Shown here in pieces: positions 37,373 through 44,523 of a stretch of DNA of 63,530 nt (position 1 is the stretch's first letter; every line of letters starts with the position of its first letter). The stretch is from an uncultured Hungatella sp. (GTDB lineage: Bacteria > Bacillota > Clostridia > Lachnospirales > Lachnospiraceae): positions 1 to 63,530 of the forward strand of contig CAMUJH010000023.1 of assembly GCA_947089145.1 (NCBI GenBank), read 5' to 3'. The notes under the pieces were generated by a model. That model was not told the origin of the DNA. It searched no databases and was given only the letters and a program-made list of their open reading frames with translations. Made by a program: the position numbers and the translations under genes.

Positions 37373-39025
37373 ATGAGGAAGAAAACGGTAAAAAAGGTGC
37401 TGCCACTCACATTATGTGGGGTGATTGCCATATCCGGCTGTTCCCCAAAGGCGGCGGATGGCGGCAAAGACAGCGCCCAGGCGGATTCGGACAAGGTTTA
37501 TGACATTACCTACACAGGGCAGTGGTGCTATTCGGACTACGAGGATGGCTCTTTTGCGGAAAAAATGATTGAGGATGCTTTACATATTAACCTGACTGTG
37601 GAGAAGGCGGAAACTTCAGATACCATTGACCTTCTTCTGGCCTCCGGTGAGATGCCGGACTGCATGTGGACAGAGTCAAAGACTCCCAGCTGGATGCAGG
37701 ATCAGGAGCTGATCCGTACCATTCCCAAATCCATGGTGGAGGAGTATTGTCCCAGGCTTCTGGAGTACTATGAGAATAATCCATTGATCTACAAAATGGT
37801 GCTTAACCCGGAAAATCAGGAGGAATTTATCTGTCTGGCAGGCCTGACCTTCCAGTTTGTAGACTACTACCTGCCTGGAGATTTTTATCGGTATGACTGG
37901 ATTGAGAATCTGGGAATCGATCTGGGCGTGGAGGTGGAGCAGGTTTCTGACAGGCTTTATGTGGCCTCGTCGGGAATTGAGATTAGCAAGTTCATTGAGA
38001 TTATGGATGCGTTTGTCAATAAGGACCCGGACGGAAACGGGCAGAACGACACGCTGGGAGCAGCGGCGCCAGACTGGGGCATTGGGCAGATAGGGCAGTT
38101 TTATTCAGCCTACGGATTTACCAGGGATATTAATAACGTAAACGGAAGGGCGGAGCAGTGCTATGCCATGGAAGAGTACAGAGAATTTCTAAAGGGGTTC
38201 CAGGAGCTGTACGCCCAAAATTTGCTGGACCCGGAAATTATCAGCAATGACAGGACGCTTGCATGGGATAAAGTAAACACAGGCGCTGCCGGCTACTGGC
38301 TCAGTTCCATCAATACGCTAAACAGCTGGGCGATGGACAGGCCTCCTCTTACGCTGCTGGACAGAGATCCCGATGCCAAGATTCTGGCTACGCCAGGTCT
38401 GAGGCCTGACGGCGGCGAAGTGAATTCCGTGGTGAATCCCACTCCGGCCTACGGGAAATTTTATGTCAATGTCAATGTAGATGACCAGAAACTGGCAAAG
38501 ATCCTGGAATTCTTTAACTATACCATCTTTGGGGCAGGCGACAGGGAAATTACTGCCCAGCTGTTCTTTGGTGAAAAGGACGTGGACTGGAAATGGGACG
38601 AGGCTGGGGAGATGCCTGTCAAGATTAACAAGCTGAATTCCGGTGACAGGGGAACCTGGAGCTTCAGCCAGTTCGGCCAGACGGAGGAAGTGACCAGATG
38701 GGTCGGCGAGGAGGAACTTTTCCAGGCAGGCGGGAAGTACTGGTCTAAGGGAGAAAACGGCTCCTGGCTGAAATGGCAGCATCCGCCGTACAAGGCGGAT
38801 CTGGCCAATGAAACCGGCTATGAACAGATTTTCCAGGAGATAAACGGCGACCTGGATGCCTACGTGGCAAGCTACCGGACGCAGGCCATTCTGGGCCAGG
38901 TGGATGTGGACGCTACCTGGAATGGCTATCTGGCGGAGCTGGACAGGCTGGGGTATAATAAAATGATGGATGAGCTGGAGAAGATCCCTTCCCTTGAGGA
39001 GATGGCTGAGGGGTATGGGAAGTAG
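37373..39025 (+). CDS. Extracellular solute-binding lipoprotein of the carbohydrate ABC transporter
   Basis: 550-residue lipoprotein: signal peptide with lipobox 'IAISGC' and lipidated C23, then a large LplA/family-1-type binding domain ('GQWCYSDYEDGSFAEKMIED', 'LLASGEMPDCMW', 'DPDGNGQNDTLG'). ATG 37373 has AAAGGAG upstream; the frame is open from 37307. It supplies substrate to the two permeases encoded upstream. Placement at the end of the operon, after the sialidase-like gene, is less common than the binding protein being first or third. Confidence 0.9.
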   Translation: MRKKTVKKVLPLTLCGVIAISGCSPKAADGGKDSAQADSDKVYDITYTGQWCYSDYEDGSFAEKMIEDALHINLTVEKAETSDTIDLLLASGEMPDCMWTESKTPSWMQDQELIRTIPKSMVEEYCPRLLEYYENNPLIYKMVLNPENQEEFICLAGLTFQFVDYYLPGDFYRYDWIENLGIDLGVEVEQVSDRLYVASSGIEISKFIEIMDAFVNKDPDGNGQNDTLGAAAPDWGIGQIGQFYSAYGFTRDINNVNGRAEQCYAMEEYREFLKGFQELYAQNLLDPEIISNDRTLAWDKVNTGAAGYWLSSINTLNSWAMDRPPLTLLDRDPDAKILATPGLRPDGGEVNSVVNPTPAYGKFYVNVNVDDQKLAKILEFFNYTIFGAGDREITAQLFFGEKDVDWKWDEAGEMPVKINKLNSGDRGTWSFSQFGQTEEVTRWVGEEELFQAGGKYWSKGENGSWLKWQHPPYKADLANETGYEQIFQEINGDLDAYVASYRTQAILGQVDVDATWNGYLAELDRLGYNKMMDELEKIPSLEEMAEGYGK

Positions 39026-39114
39026 GGACGTGATGAAGATAAGGCTGCTTTGGTGAAAAGATTGGCGGCCAGACAAGAAGAGCAGGAAAATCCGGCGGAA
39101 ATTTGCTATAAAAA

Positions 39115-39165
39115 AGTGTGCGCCTTGACGCACACTCGCGCCGGAGCGAGGCTGCGGCAGCAGCC
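39115..39165. repeat. Row of three short adjacent perfect hairpins
   Basis: AGTGTGCG/CGCACACT (39115-39136), CTCGC/GCGAG (39135-39150) and GGCTGC/GCAGCC (39150-39165) follow each other nearly without gap, with more GC-rich pairing up to about 39220. This looks like a structured intergenic element downstream of the binding-protein gene. Confidence 0.5.
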
Positions 39166-39237
39166 ATTTTCCTTTGCGCGGAGTGCGCATCCTCGCGGAG
39201 CGTTTTTATTTTATAGGACGCAATTTCCTATGAAATG

Positions 39238-39276
39238 AAAAAGTGTCGCTTAACTGGCTGTTAAGCGACACTTTTT
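39238..39276. terminator. Perfect 17-bp intrinsic terminator
   Basis: AAAAAGTGTCGCTTAAC (39238-39254), loop TGGCT, GTTAAGCGACACTTTTT (39260-39276), followed by ATTT. Symmetric A and T tracts make it functional in both directions. It ends the ABC/sialidase operon. Confidence 0.88.
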
Positions 39277-39450
39277 ATTTAAACTTATCTAAAAAGCCCG
39301 TTTTCTATAACGGGTTTGATTATATCATTAATTCTGGCCAGTGTCAACAGGGGCAATTTGCTATTTTGCTCCTGAAATTCCAAAATGATTCTTGAAATTT
39401 TGTCTGATATTTGTTAATGAATGACAACTTTGCCTGCACCGCTTTTGGCA

Positions 39451-39481
39451 AGTGTCGCTTAACAGCCAGTTAAGCGGCAGT
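39451..39481 (+). promoter_or_regulatory. Inverted near-copy of the terminator hairpin, just before the first NusG-like gene
   Basis: AGTGTCGCTTAAC (39451-39463), loop AGCCA, GTTAAGCGGCAGT (39469-39481). It equals the reverse complement of the 39242-39272 hairpin except for two positions; its loop AGCCA is complementary to the other loop TGGCT. It lies 35 nt before the NusG-like start, so it is likely in the leader of the glycan operon. Confidence 0.5.
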
Positions 39482-39515
39482 TTTAGGCAGATTGTGCAAT
39501 AAATCTCGAAAGGGG

Positions 39516-40013
39516 ATGGAAGTAATCTGGTATTTACTTAGATGCCCACAGGGAAATGAGGCGAAGTACGCAGAAAGATATGCAGAGTTTGCATCCTGGG
39601 ACGGACTGCAGGAAGTAGTCTGCTTTCAGTATCAGCGCATGATGCGCTATGGCGGCAATTGGCATCTGGAAAAGAAAATGCTGCTGCCAGGATATATTTT
39701 TTTGCTTGGTACTGAAGCCATGCCATTGAAAGAACATCATAAAGGGAACTGGGAAAATGTTTCATTGCTTTCATGGGATAGCCCCTATCCCAGAAAGATG
39801 TGCCAGTCAGGAAATCTGATTGGAATGTCCAGGGGAATCATCAGAGACGGAACCCTTATGGTAACCAACGGGCCGTTAAAAGGCAGGGAAGAGCTTGTCC
39901 GGAGAATCGATCGGCATAAAAGGATTGCAGAGATAGAGATCCCTTTAGGTGCAGATAACTGGCGGGTAACCGTTGGATTAGAAATTTATAAAAAAGTACA
40001 GGCTGAGGATTGA
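39516..40013 (+). CDS. NusG/LoaP-like transcription antiterminator, first paralogue
   Basis: 165 residues with a NusG N-terminal domain beginning 'MEVIWYLLRCPQGNEAKYA' and containing 'KKMLLPGYIFLL', then a KOW domain ('TLMVTNGPLKGREELVRRID'). This is the layout of specialised NusG paralogues (LoaP) that load on RNA polymerase and allow readthrough in long polysaccharide or antibiotic operons. The start is uncertain: ATG 39516 gives the conserved N-terminus but sits directly after AAAGGGG, while an upstream in-frame TTG (39492) would add eight residues. It is the first gene of the glycan operon. Confidence 0.8.
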   Translation: MEVIWYLLRCPQGNEAKYAERYAEFASWDGLQEVVCFQYQRMMRYGGNWHLEKKMLLPGYIFLLGTEAMPLKEHHKGNWENVSLLSWDSPYPRKMCQSGNLIGMSRGIIRDGTLMVTNGPLKGREELVRRIDRHKRIAEIEIPLGADNWRVTVGLEIYKKVQAED

Positions 40014-40244
40014 AATAGATCCAGAGCACTGTAAACAGGATTGAAAGTGGGATCGCTGAAGCATTGGCACAGAGATCAGATTTTCATGGTCATATTGGCA
40101 GAGTTAAGCTGCAGTGGGATTTATGGCTGCGGTATGGCGAAGTATGCCCTGAATATGGATGCGGGGAAGCATAGAGCTGCTTGGCAAACGGCAGGGCATC
40201 AGGAAAGAAAGATCTGTAGTAGATGAAGGAACGGAGAGATGGAT
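40014..40244 (+). other. 231-bp gap between the two NusG-like genes
   Basis: Unusually long for this tightly packed operon. A 61-codon frame in it (40041-40226) has no ribosome binding site or recognisable protein pattern. Partial stem-loops around AGCTGCAG ... GGCTGC are visible. It may be structured leader RNA for the second paralogue, but this is not demonstrated. Confidence 0.35.
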
Positions 40245-40754
40245 ATGTGGTATGCCATACAGACTCTTAGCGGAGAGGAAGAAAAGACAGCCCATGCGAT
40301 CAGGAAAATGGCTTCCCCCAATCTGGTAAAGGAATGTTTCGTTCCCAAAAGGGAGCGGGTGAAAAAGTTTCACGGCAGCTGGAATAAGGTGGAGGAAGTA
40401 CTGTTCCAGGGTTATGCCTTTGTGGATTCGGAGAGGCCGAAAGAATTGTATGAAGAATTGAAACAGGTTCCCAGATTGACAAAAGTGCTGGGAAGAGAAA
40501 AGGATTTCTTTTATCCGCTGGAGAAAAAGGAGGAGAACCTAATCCGCAGAATAGGGGATGAAAACCATAAAACCTCTTTGTCCAGAGTGGCAGTAAAAGA
40601 AAACAAAAAGATTCAGGTGATAGACGGGCCGCTGAAAGGGTATGCGGGAAATATGGTGGAAGTGAATCTGCATAAAAGGGAAGTGACGGTGAAGGTGGAA
40701 TTTATGGGGAGGGATTTGGAACTGAAGATGGGGGTGGAGATGGTTAATGGGTGA
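40245..40754 (+). CDS. LoaP-like transcription antiterminator, second paralogue
   Basis: 169 residues. 'MWYAIQTLSGEEEKTAHAI' is the typical LoaP start, followed by 'VLFQGYAFVDSE' in the NusG domain and a KOW domain 'KIQVIDGPLKGYAGNMVEVN'. ATG 40245 is preferred to 40239, because GGAG is then 8 nt upstream. LoaP proteins act in cis on the operon they head by binding a leader RNA hairpin. The two paralogues here are clearly different from each other, so they may recognise different signals or act at different stages. Confidence 0.87.
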   Translation: MWYAIQTLSGEEEKTAHAIRKMASPNLVKECFVPKRERVKKFHGSWNKVEEVLFQGYAFVDSERPKELYEELKQVPRLTKVLGREKDFFYPLEKKEENLIRRIGDENHKTSLSRVAVKENKKIQVIDGPLKGYAGNMVEVNLHKREVTVKVEFMGRDLELKMGVEMVNG

Positions 40755-40837
40755 TCATCGTTCTACAGAATTATGAGAAAAAGATCTGTTAGAAGAGAAA
40801 CAATATAAGCAGATACGTGTGAAAAGGAAAGTGGGTA

Positions 40838-41698
40838 ATGATAGTTTTGTATATACTTTTTGGAGCGTTTATTTTCCTGATGGCAGCAGTTTTATGGCAA
40901 AGAGAACCCAAAGAAATCAATGATGCCAATCCTTATCTCCACCCGGAAAAGAAAGACGTCCTGCCAAAGGATATGAGAGAATTCATAACAGATATGCAGA
41001 AGTCTCAGCACAAGCAGGGAGTATATGAGAAGTACATAAAGCGGTCTGCTGATATTGTGTTATCCTTTTGCGGTCTTGTGCTCCTCTCGCCGCTATATCT
41101 TGTGCTGGCTCTGGCTGTGATTATTGATGATCCTGGCCCGGCATTCTTCACGCAGAAGAGAATAGGAAAAGACAGAGCTTATTTCTTTCTGCATAAATTC
41201 AGAACCATGAAAATGTCCACGCCACATGATATGCCTACGCATATGCTGGCAAACCCTGATCAGTACATTACAAGGATTGGGAAGCTTATGAGAAGATCCA
41301 GCTTAGACGAACTGCCGCAGATTTGGGATATATTCCGAGGAAAGATGAGTATAATCGGGCCTCGTCCAGCTTTGTGGAATCAGGCGGATCTCATATTCGA
41401 GAGGGAGAAATATAAAGCCAATGATATTACCCCTGGGCTGACAGGATGGGCACAGATAAATGGCCGGGATGAACTGGAGATATCAGCAAAAGCCAGACTT
41501 GACGGTGAGTATGTGAGAAGGATAAGCTTCTTATTTGACTGCCGATGCTTTATAGGCACTGTTTTTTCTGTTATCAGGAGAGACGGTGTGGTTGAAGGCG
41601 GCACAGGCATGCTTGGACAAGCTGATCTTATGAGCGGGGCCAATGGCAAGTCAGAAACTGCAGATGAACAAATCCAGAAAAGGGAGTTAAAAAAGTGA
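40838..41698 (+). CDS. Polyprenyl-phosphate sugar-1-phosphate transferase (initiating transferase)
   Basis: 286 residues. An N-terminal membrane helix precedes the bacterial sugar transferase domain ('KRSADIVLSFCGLVLLSPLYL', 'FFTQKRIGKDRAYFFLHKFRTM', 'RRSSLDELPQIWDIFRGKMSIIGPRPAL', 'PGLTGWAQINGRDE'). It starts glycan assembly by moving a sugar phosphate from a UDP-sugar to undecaprenyl phosphate at the inner face of the membrane. It is the short type without the long multi-helix N-terminus of WbaP/WcaJ. The donor sugar cannot be told from sequence. Confidence 0.92.
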   Translation: MIVLYILFGAFIFLMAAVLWQREPKEINDANPYLHPEKKDVLPKDMREFITDMQKSQHKQGVYEKYIKRSADIVLSFCGLVLLSPLYLVLALAVIIDDPGPAFFTQKRIGKDRAYFFLHKFRTMKMSTPHDMPTHMLANPDQYITRIGKLMRRSSLDELPQIWDIFRGKMSIIGPRPALWNQADLIFEREKYKANDITPGLTGWAQINGRDELEISAKARLDGEYVRRISFLFDCRCFIGTVFSVIRRDGVVEGGTGMLGQADLMSGANGKSETADEQIQKRELKK

Positions 41699-42567
41699 GA
41701 AAGTTATTAATCACGGGAGCTGGCTCTTTTGTCGGAGAAGCCGTGCAGAGATATCTGGAAAAATGGCCCGAAGAATTTGAGATACAGGTGGTTGGAACTA
41801 GAAACGGCCAGTGGAACGAAATGGATTTCTTTCCATATGACAGTGTCTTTCATGTAGCAGGACTGGCACATGCTGACGTGGGGAAGGCGGCAGATGCGAT
41901 AAAGACAAAATATTATATGGTAAACACCGAACTGGCCGTAAATATAGCAAAAAAAGCTAAAGCAGAAGGAGTAGGGCAGTTTATTTTTATGTCTTCAACA
42001 ATTGTCTATGGCGAATCTGCTCCCATAGGTGTGGAGAAGGTCATTACAAAAAAAACCCCTGTACAGGCTTCTAATTTTTATGGTGACAGCAAGATTCAGG
42101 CTGAGAATGGGATCAGGCGGCTGGAAGATGAGAACTTTCATGTGGTTATTCTGCGCTGCCCGATGATTTATGGGAAAGAGGGGAAAGGAAACTTTACTGT
42201 ACTGGAAAGGCTGGCACTGAAAATGCCGCTGTTTCCCAAAGTTAAAAATGCGCGGTCTATGCTTTATGTAGGGAACTTAGCGGAGTTTGTCAGGCTTATG
42301 ATTGAGAATGAAGAAACCGGAATATTCTGGCCGTGTAACCAGGAATGGAGCAATACCAGTGAACTGGTAAAGATGATAGCAGCGTGTCACGGAAAAAAGA
42401 CAGTGCTGATTCCTGGCTTTTCCTGGGTATTGAAACTGATATCTCATATGACAGGATACGTAAATAAAGCGTTTGGCAATATGACTTATGAAGAACATCT
42501 GGGTGATTACAAAATGAACTACAGGCTCTATACATTAGCGGAGAGCATAAAGGAGACGGAAAAATAA
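41695..42567 (+). CDS. NAD-dependent sugar epimerase/dehydratase
   Basis: 290-residue extended-SDR protein starting with GTG that overlaps the previous stop (GTGA). It has the Rossmann motif 'ITGAGSFVGEAV', a catalytic-type 'SSTIVYG' and the YxxxK in 'NFYGDSKIQAE'. It probably epimerises or reduces the nucleotide- or lipid-linked sugar used by the preceding transferase. Two-gene overlaps of this kind with an initiating transferase are common in polysaccharide loci; the exact reaction is unknown. Confidence 0.85.
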   Translation: MRKLLITGAGSFVGEAVQRYLEKWPEEFEIQVVGTRNGQWNEMDFFPYDSVFHVAGLAHADVGKAADAIKTKYYMVNTELAVNIAKKAKAEGVGQFIFMSSTIVYGESAPIGVEKVITKKTPVQASNFYGDSKIQAENGIRRLEDENFHVVILRCPMIYGKEGKGNFTVLERLALKMPLFPKVKNARSMLYVGNLAEFVRLMIENEETGIFWPCNQEWSNTSELVKMIAACHGKKTVLIPGFSWVLKLISHMTGYVNKAFGNMTYEEHLGDYKMNYRLYTLAESIKETEK

Positions 42568-43437
42568 ATGGAAGATGTAACATTTATTATTTTGACTAAA
42601 AATGAAGAGATGAATCTTCCGGATTGTCTGGCGTCTATCAAAGAATTTGCAAAACGCATTGTTGTTGTCGATAGTGAAAGCACGGATCAAACATGTGAAA
42701 TTGCAAAAAAAATGGGAGCTGATGTTTATATCCATAAATTTGAGAACTATGCCAGACAATTTAACTGGGGCATTGATAATGCAGGGGTTTCAACTAGGTG
42801 GACATTCAGACTTGATGCTGATGAGAGGCTGACTCCTGCTTTGTGTGCTGAACTTTCCCGGATTATGGCAGAGCATACAGATGACAATATAAATGGTATA
42901 ACAATGGAAGCCTGGCTGTACTTTATGGGAAAAAAAATCAAGCATGGCGCTCACAATAAGAGAAAACTTATGGTTTTTAAAACAGGTATTGGACGAATTG
43001 AAGACAGAAAAATGGATGAGCATACCATATTATCTGAAGGAAAGTCAATTTCATGCAGGGAACGTTTTATTCACTATGATTTTAAGGACATGACTCATTG
43101 GATCAACAAGATGAACTGGTACGCAACTCGGGAAATGCAGGATTATTTTGAATTTATCAGTTCTGGAAATCAGACAGATATAAGCAGAGAAAATGATAAA
43201 GGAATATCCTCCTTGCGCAGGAAGAAATTTGGAGTTTACTATAGATTTCCTATGTTTTTCAGAAACTGTCTGTTGTTTGCCTATTATTATGTTTTTAAAC
43301 TTGGATTTCTTGACGGAAAAGAAGGGTTTGTATTTCATTGGATGTATCATTGGTGGTATCGCGCATTAGTTGATGCAAAAATACTCGAGCAGATGAAATA
43401 TAACAGGCCGTTTAAGGAAACGGGTGATTTGAAATAA
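42568..43437 (+). CDS. Glycosyltransferase family 2
   Basis: 289 residues, GT-A fold: 'TFIILTKNEEMNLPDCLASI' at the N-terminus and the metal-binding DAD in 'FRLDADERLTP'. It resembles LPS-core/WaaE-like GT2 enzymes. It starts directly after the epimerase stop (TAA-ATG). From here to about 49.7 kb the DNA is visibly more AT-rich than the flanks. Confidence 0.88.
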   Translation: MEDVTFIILTKNEEMNLPDCLASIKEFAKRIVVVDSESTDQTCEIAKKMGADVYIHKFENYARQFNWGIDNAGVSTRWTFRLDADERLTPALCAELSRIMAEHTDDNINGITMEAWLYFMGKKIKHGAHNKRKLMVFKTGIGRIEDRKMDEHTILSEGKSISCRERFIHYDFKDMTHWINKMNWYATREMQDYFEFISSGNQTDISRENDKGISSLRRKKFGVYYRFPMFFRNCLLFAYYYVFKLGFLDGKEGFVFHWMYHWWYRALVDAKILEQMKYNRPFKETGDLK

Positions 43438-43465
43438 AATATTGTAAAACAGAGGATGCCAAAGA

Positions 43466-44518
43466 GTGAAAAGAGCTTTATATATCTGCACATCGCAATA
43501 CCAGATTTTTAATGCAGTTAATATTGCAAATGGGCAGGAGTATAGAAAATTTGATAAAGATTTGCTGATTCTTGATATTGGTTCAGGTTTAATCCAACAG
43601 CTGAATTTAAAAAAGATGAAAGAAATCTTTACAGAAATATTTATATACAGAATTTGTACATTTTCCGAAAGAAAGGACAGGGTCTATACATTCCTTGGAA
43701 GAGAACTTATAAGCAGAAGCCCATATGGAATGGATCTGTCTGCAAATTATACAGATGTATTTATTACAGGTACAGAAATGCATTCTAAAATTGTGGCTTT
43801 GAGATATCAAAAACATTGTGCAAAGGTACATTTTTTTGAAGACGGACTTGAGTCTTATGATTCAATTTTGCATACGGGGTATAAACATAAGCAAGATACG
43901 ATTCTCAAGGCAGTATATGGATATCGCTCACTTGATGTCTGTGAAGACTTATATGTCTATAATCCCGATTTTGTCATTAACAACTCCAGAAATCTGCCAT
44001 TGTGTAAAATTGATCCGCCAGCAAGGGATGCTATTATTAATATTACCACTGGGGTTCCGGCCAGGTTTCATAAAAAGTTTGTTTTTCTTAGCGCCTGGTT
44101 TAAAGACATCAGGATGTATGAGGAGCAGGATAAGTATATTTCAATATTATTTAGTGAATATCCTGATGATTACTGTGTAAAAAAACATCCCAGTGATACA
44201 AAAATAGAGCATGAAAAAAAATATAACATAGAAGACTGCGGAAACTTTGAAATTGCAAATGCCATATATGATATGTCTGATAATATATTTGTAACAATCA
44301 TATCAACGGCAGGTTTGACCCCGTTTCTTTTATATAAAAAAAAACCTAACGTGATATTTCTATATAAAATATTCCTGAATAGTTTTAATATGCCGGAATG
44401 GAGTAAAACGGATATAGTGATTAAACGCATGGTACAGAAAATGAGCTATGAGGGAAGGGCTTACTTTCCTGAAAATATAGAACAATATAAAACAGTTCTT
44501 AGGAAACTTGGGGGTTAA
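43466..44518 (+). CDS. Sialyltransferase-like glycosyltransferase (GT52-like), candidate nonulosonate transferase
   Basis: 350 residues starting with GTG 43466 (GAGG about 10 nt upstream). It has the two hallmarks of bacterial sialyltransferases: the acidic E125-D126-G127 motif in 'FFEDGLES' and the H241-P242 motif in 'KKHPSD', plus a later 'ISTAGLTP' Ser/Thr motif. The start 'ALYICTSQYQIFNAVNIA' also fits GT52. Because the operon makes a CMP-activated legionaminic-type sugar, this is the best candidate to transfer it. Family assignment rests on motifs only. Confidence 0.65.
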   Translation: MKRALYICTSQYQIFNAVNIANGQEYRKFDKDLLILDIGSGLIQQLNLKKMKEIFTEIFIYRICTFSERKDRVYTFLGRELISRSPYGMDLSANYTDVFITGTEMHSKIVALRYQKHCAKVHFFEDGLESYDSILHTGYKHKQDTILKAVYGYRSLDVCEDLYVYNPDFVINNSRNLPLCKIDPPARDAIINITTGVPARFHKKFVFLSAWFKDIRMYEEQDKYISILFSEYPDDYCVKKHPSDTKIEHEKKYNIEDCGNFEIANAIYDMSDNIFVTIISTAGLTPFLLYKKKPNVIFLYKIFLNSFNMPEWSKTDIVIKRMVQKMSYEGRAYFPENIEQYKTVLRKLGG

Positions 44519-44523
44519 TAGAT

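Larger units (their letters stand above)
39026..39515 (+). other. 490-bp intergenic region rich in hairpins ahead of the glycan operon
   Basis: Holds a cluster of short hairpins (39115-39165), a perfect 17-bp terminator (39238-39276), a further hairpin AGCCCGTT/AACGGGTT (39295-39316), an AT-rich 130-bp stretch and a hairpin (39451-39481) that is the inverted version of the terminator. No gene is convincing and no consensus promoter could be fixed; the promoter of the glycan operon is expected between 39317 and 39450. Confidence 0.55.

Noticed and set aside
38318-39190. 290-codon open frame on the minus strand
   Set aside because: Antisense to the solute-binding lipoprotein gene; composition follows the opposite strand.
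40041-40226. 61-codon frame between the two NusG-like genes
   Set aside because: No ribosome binding site, no family pattern; the gap is better treated as possible structured RNA.
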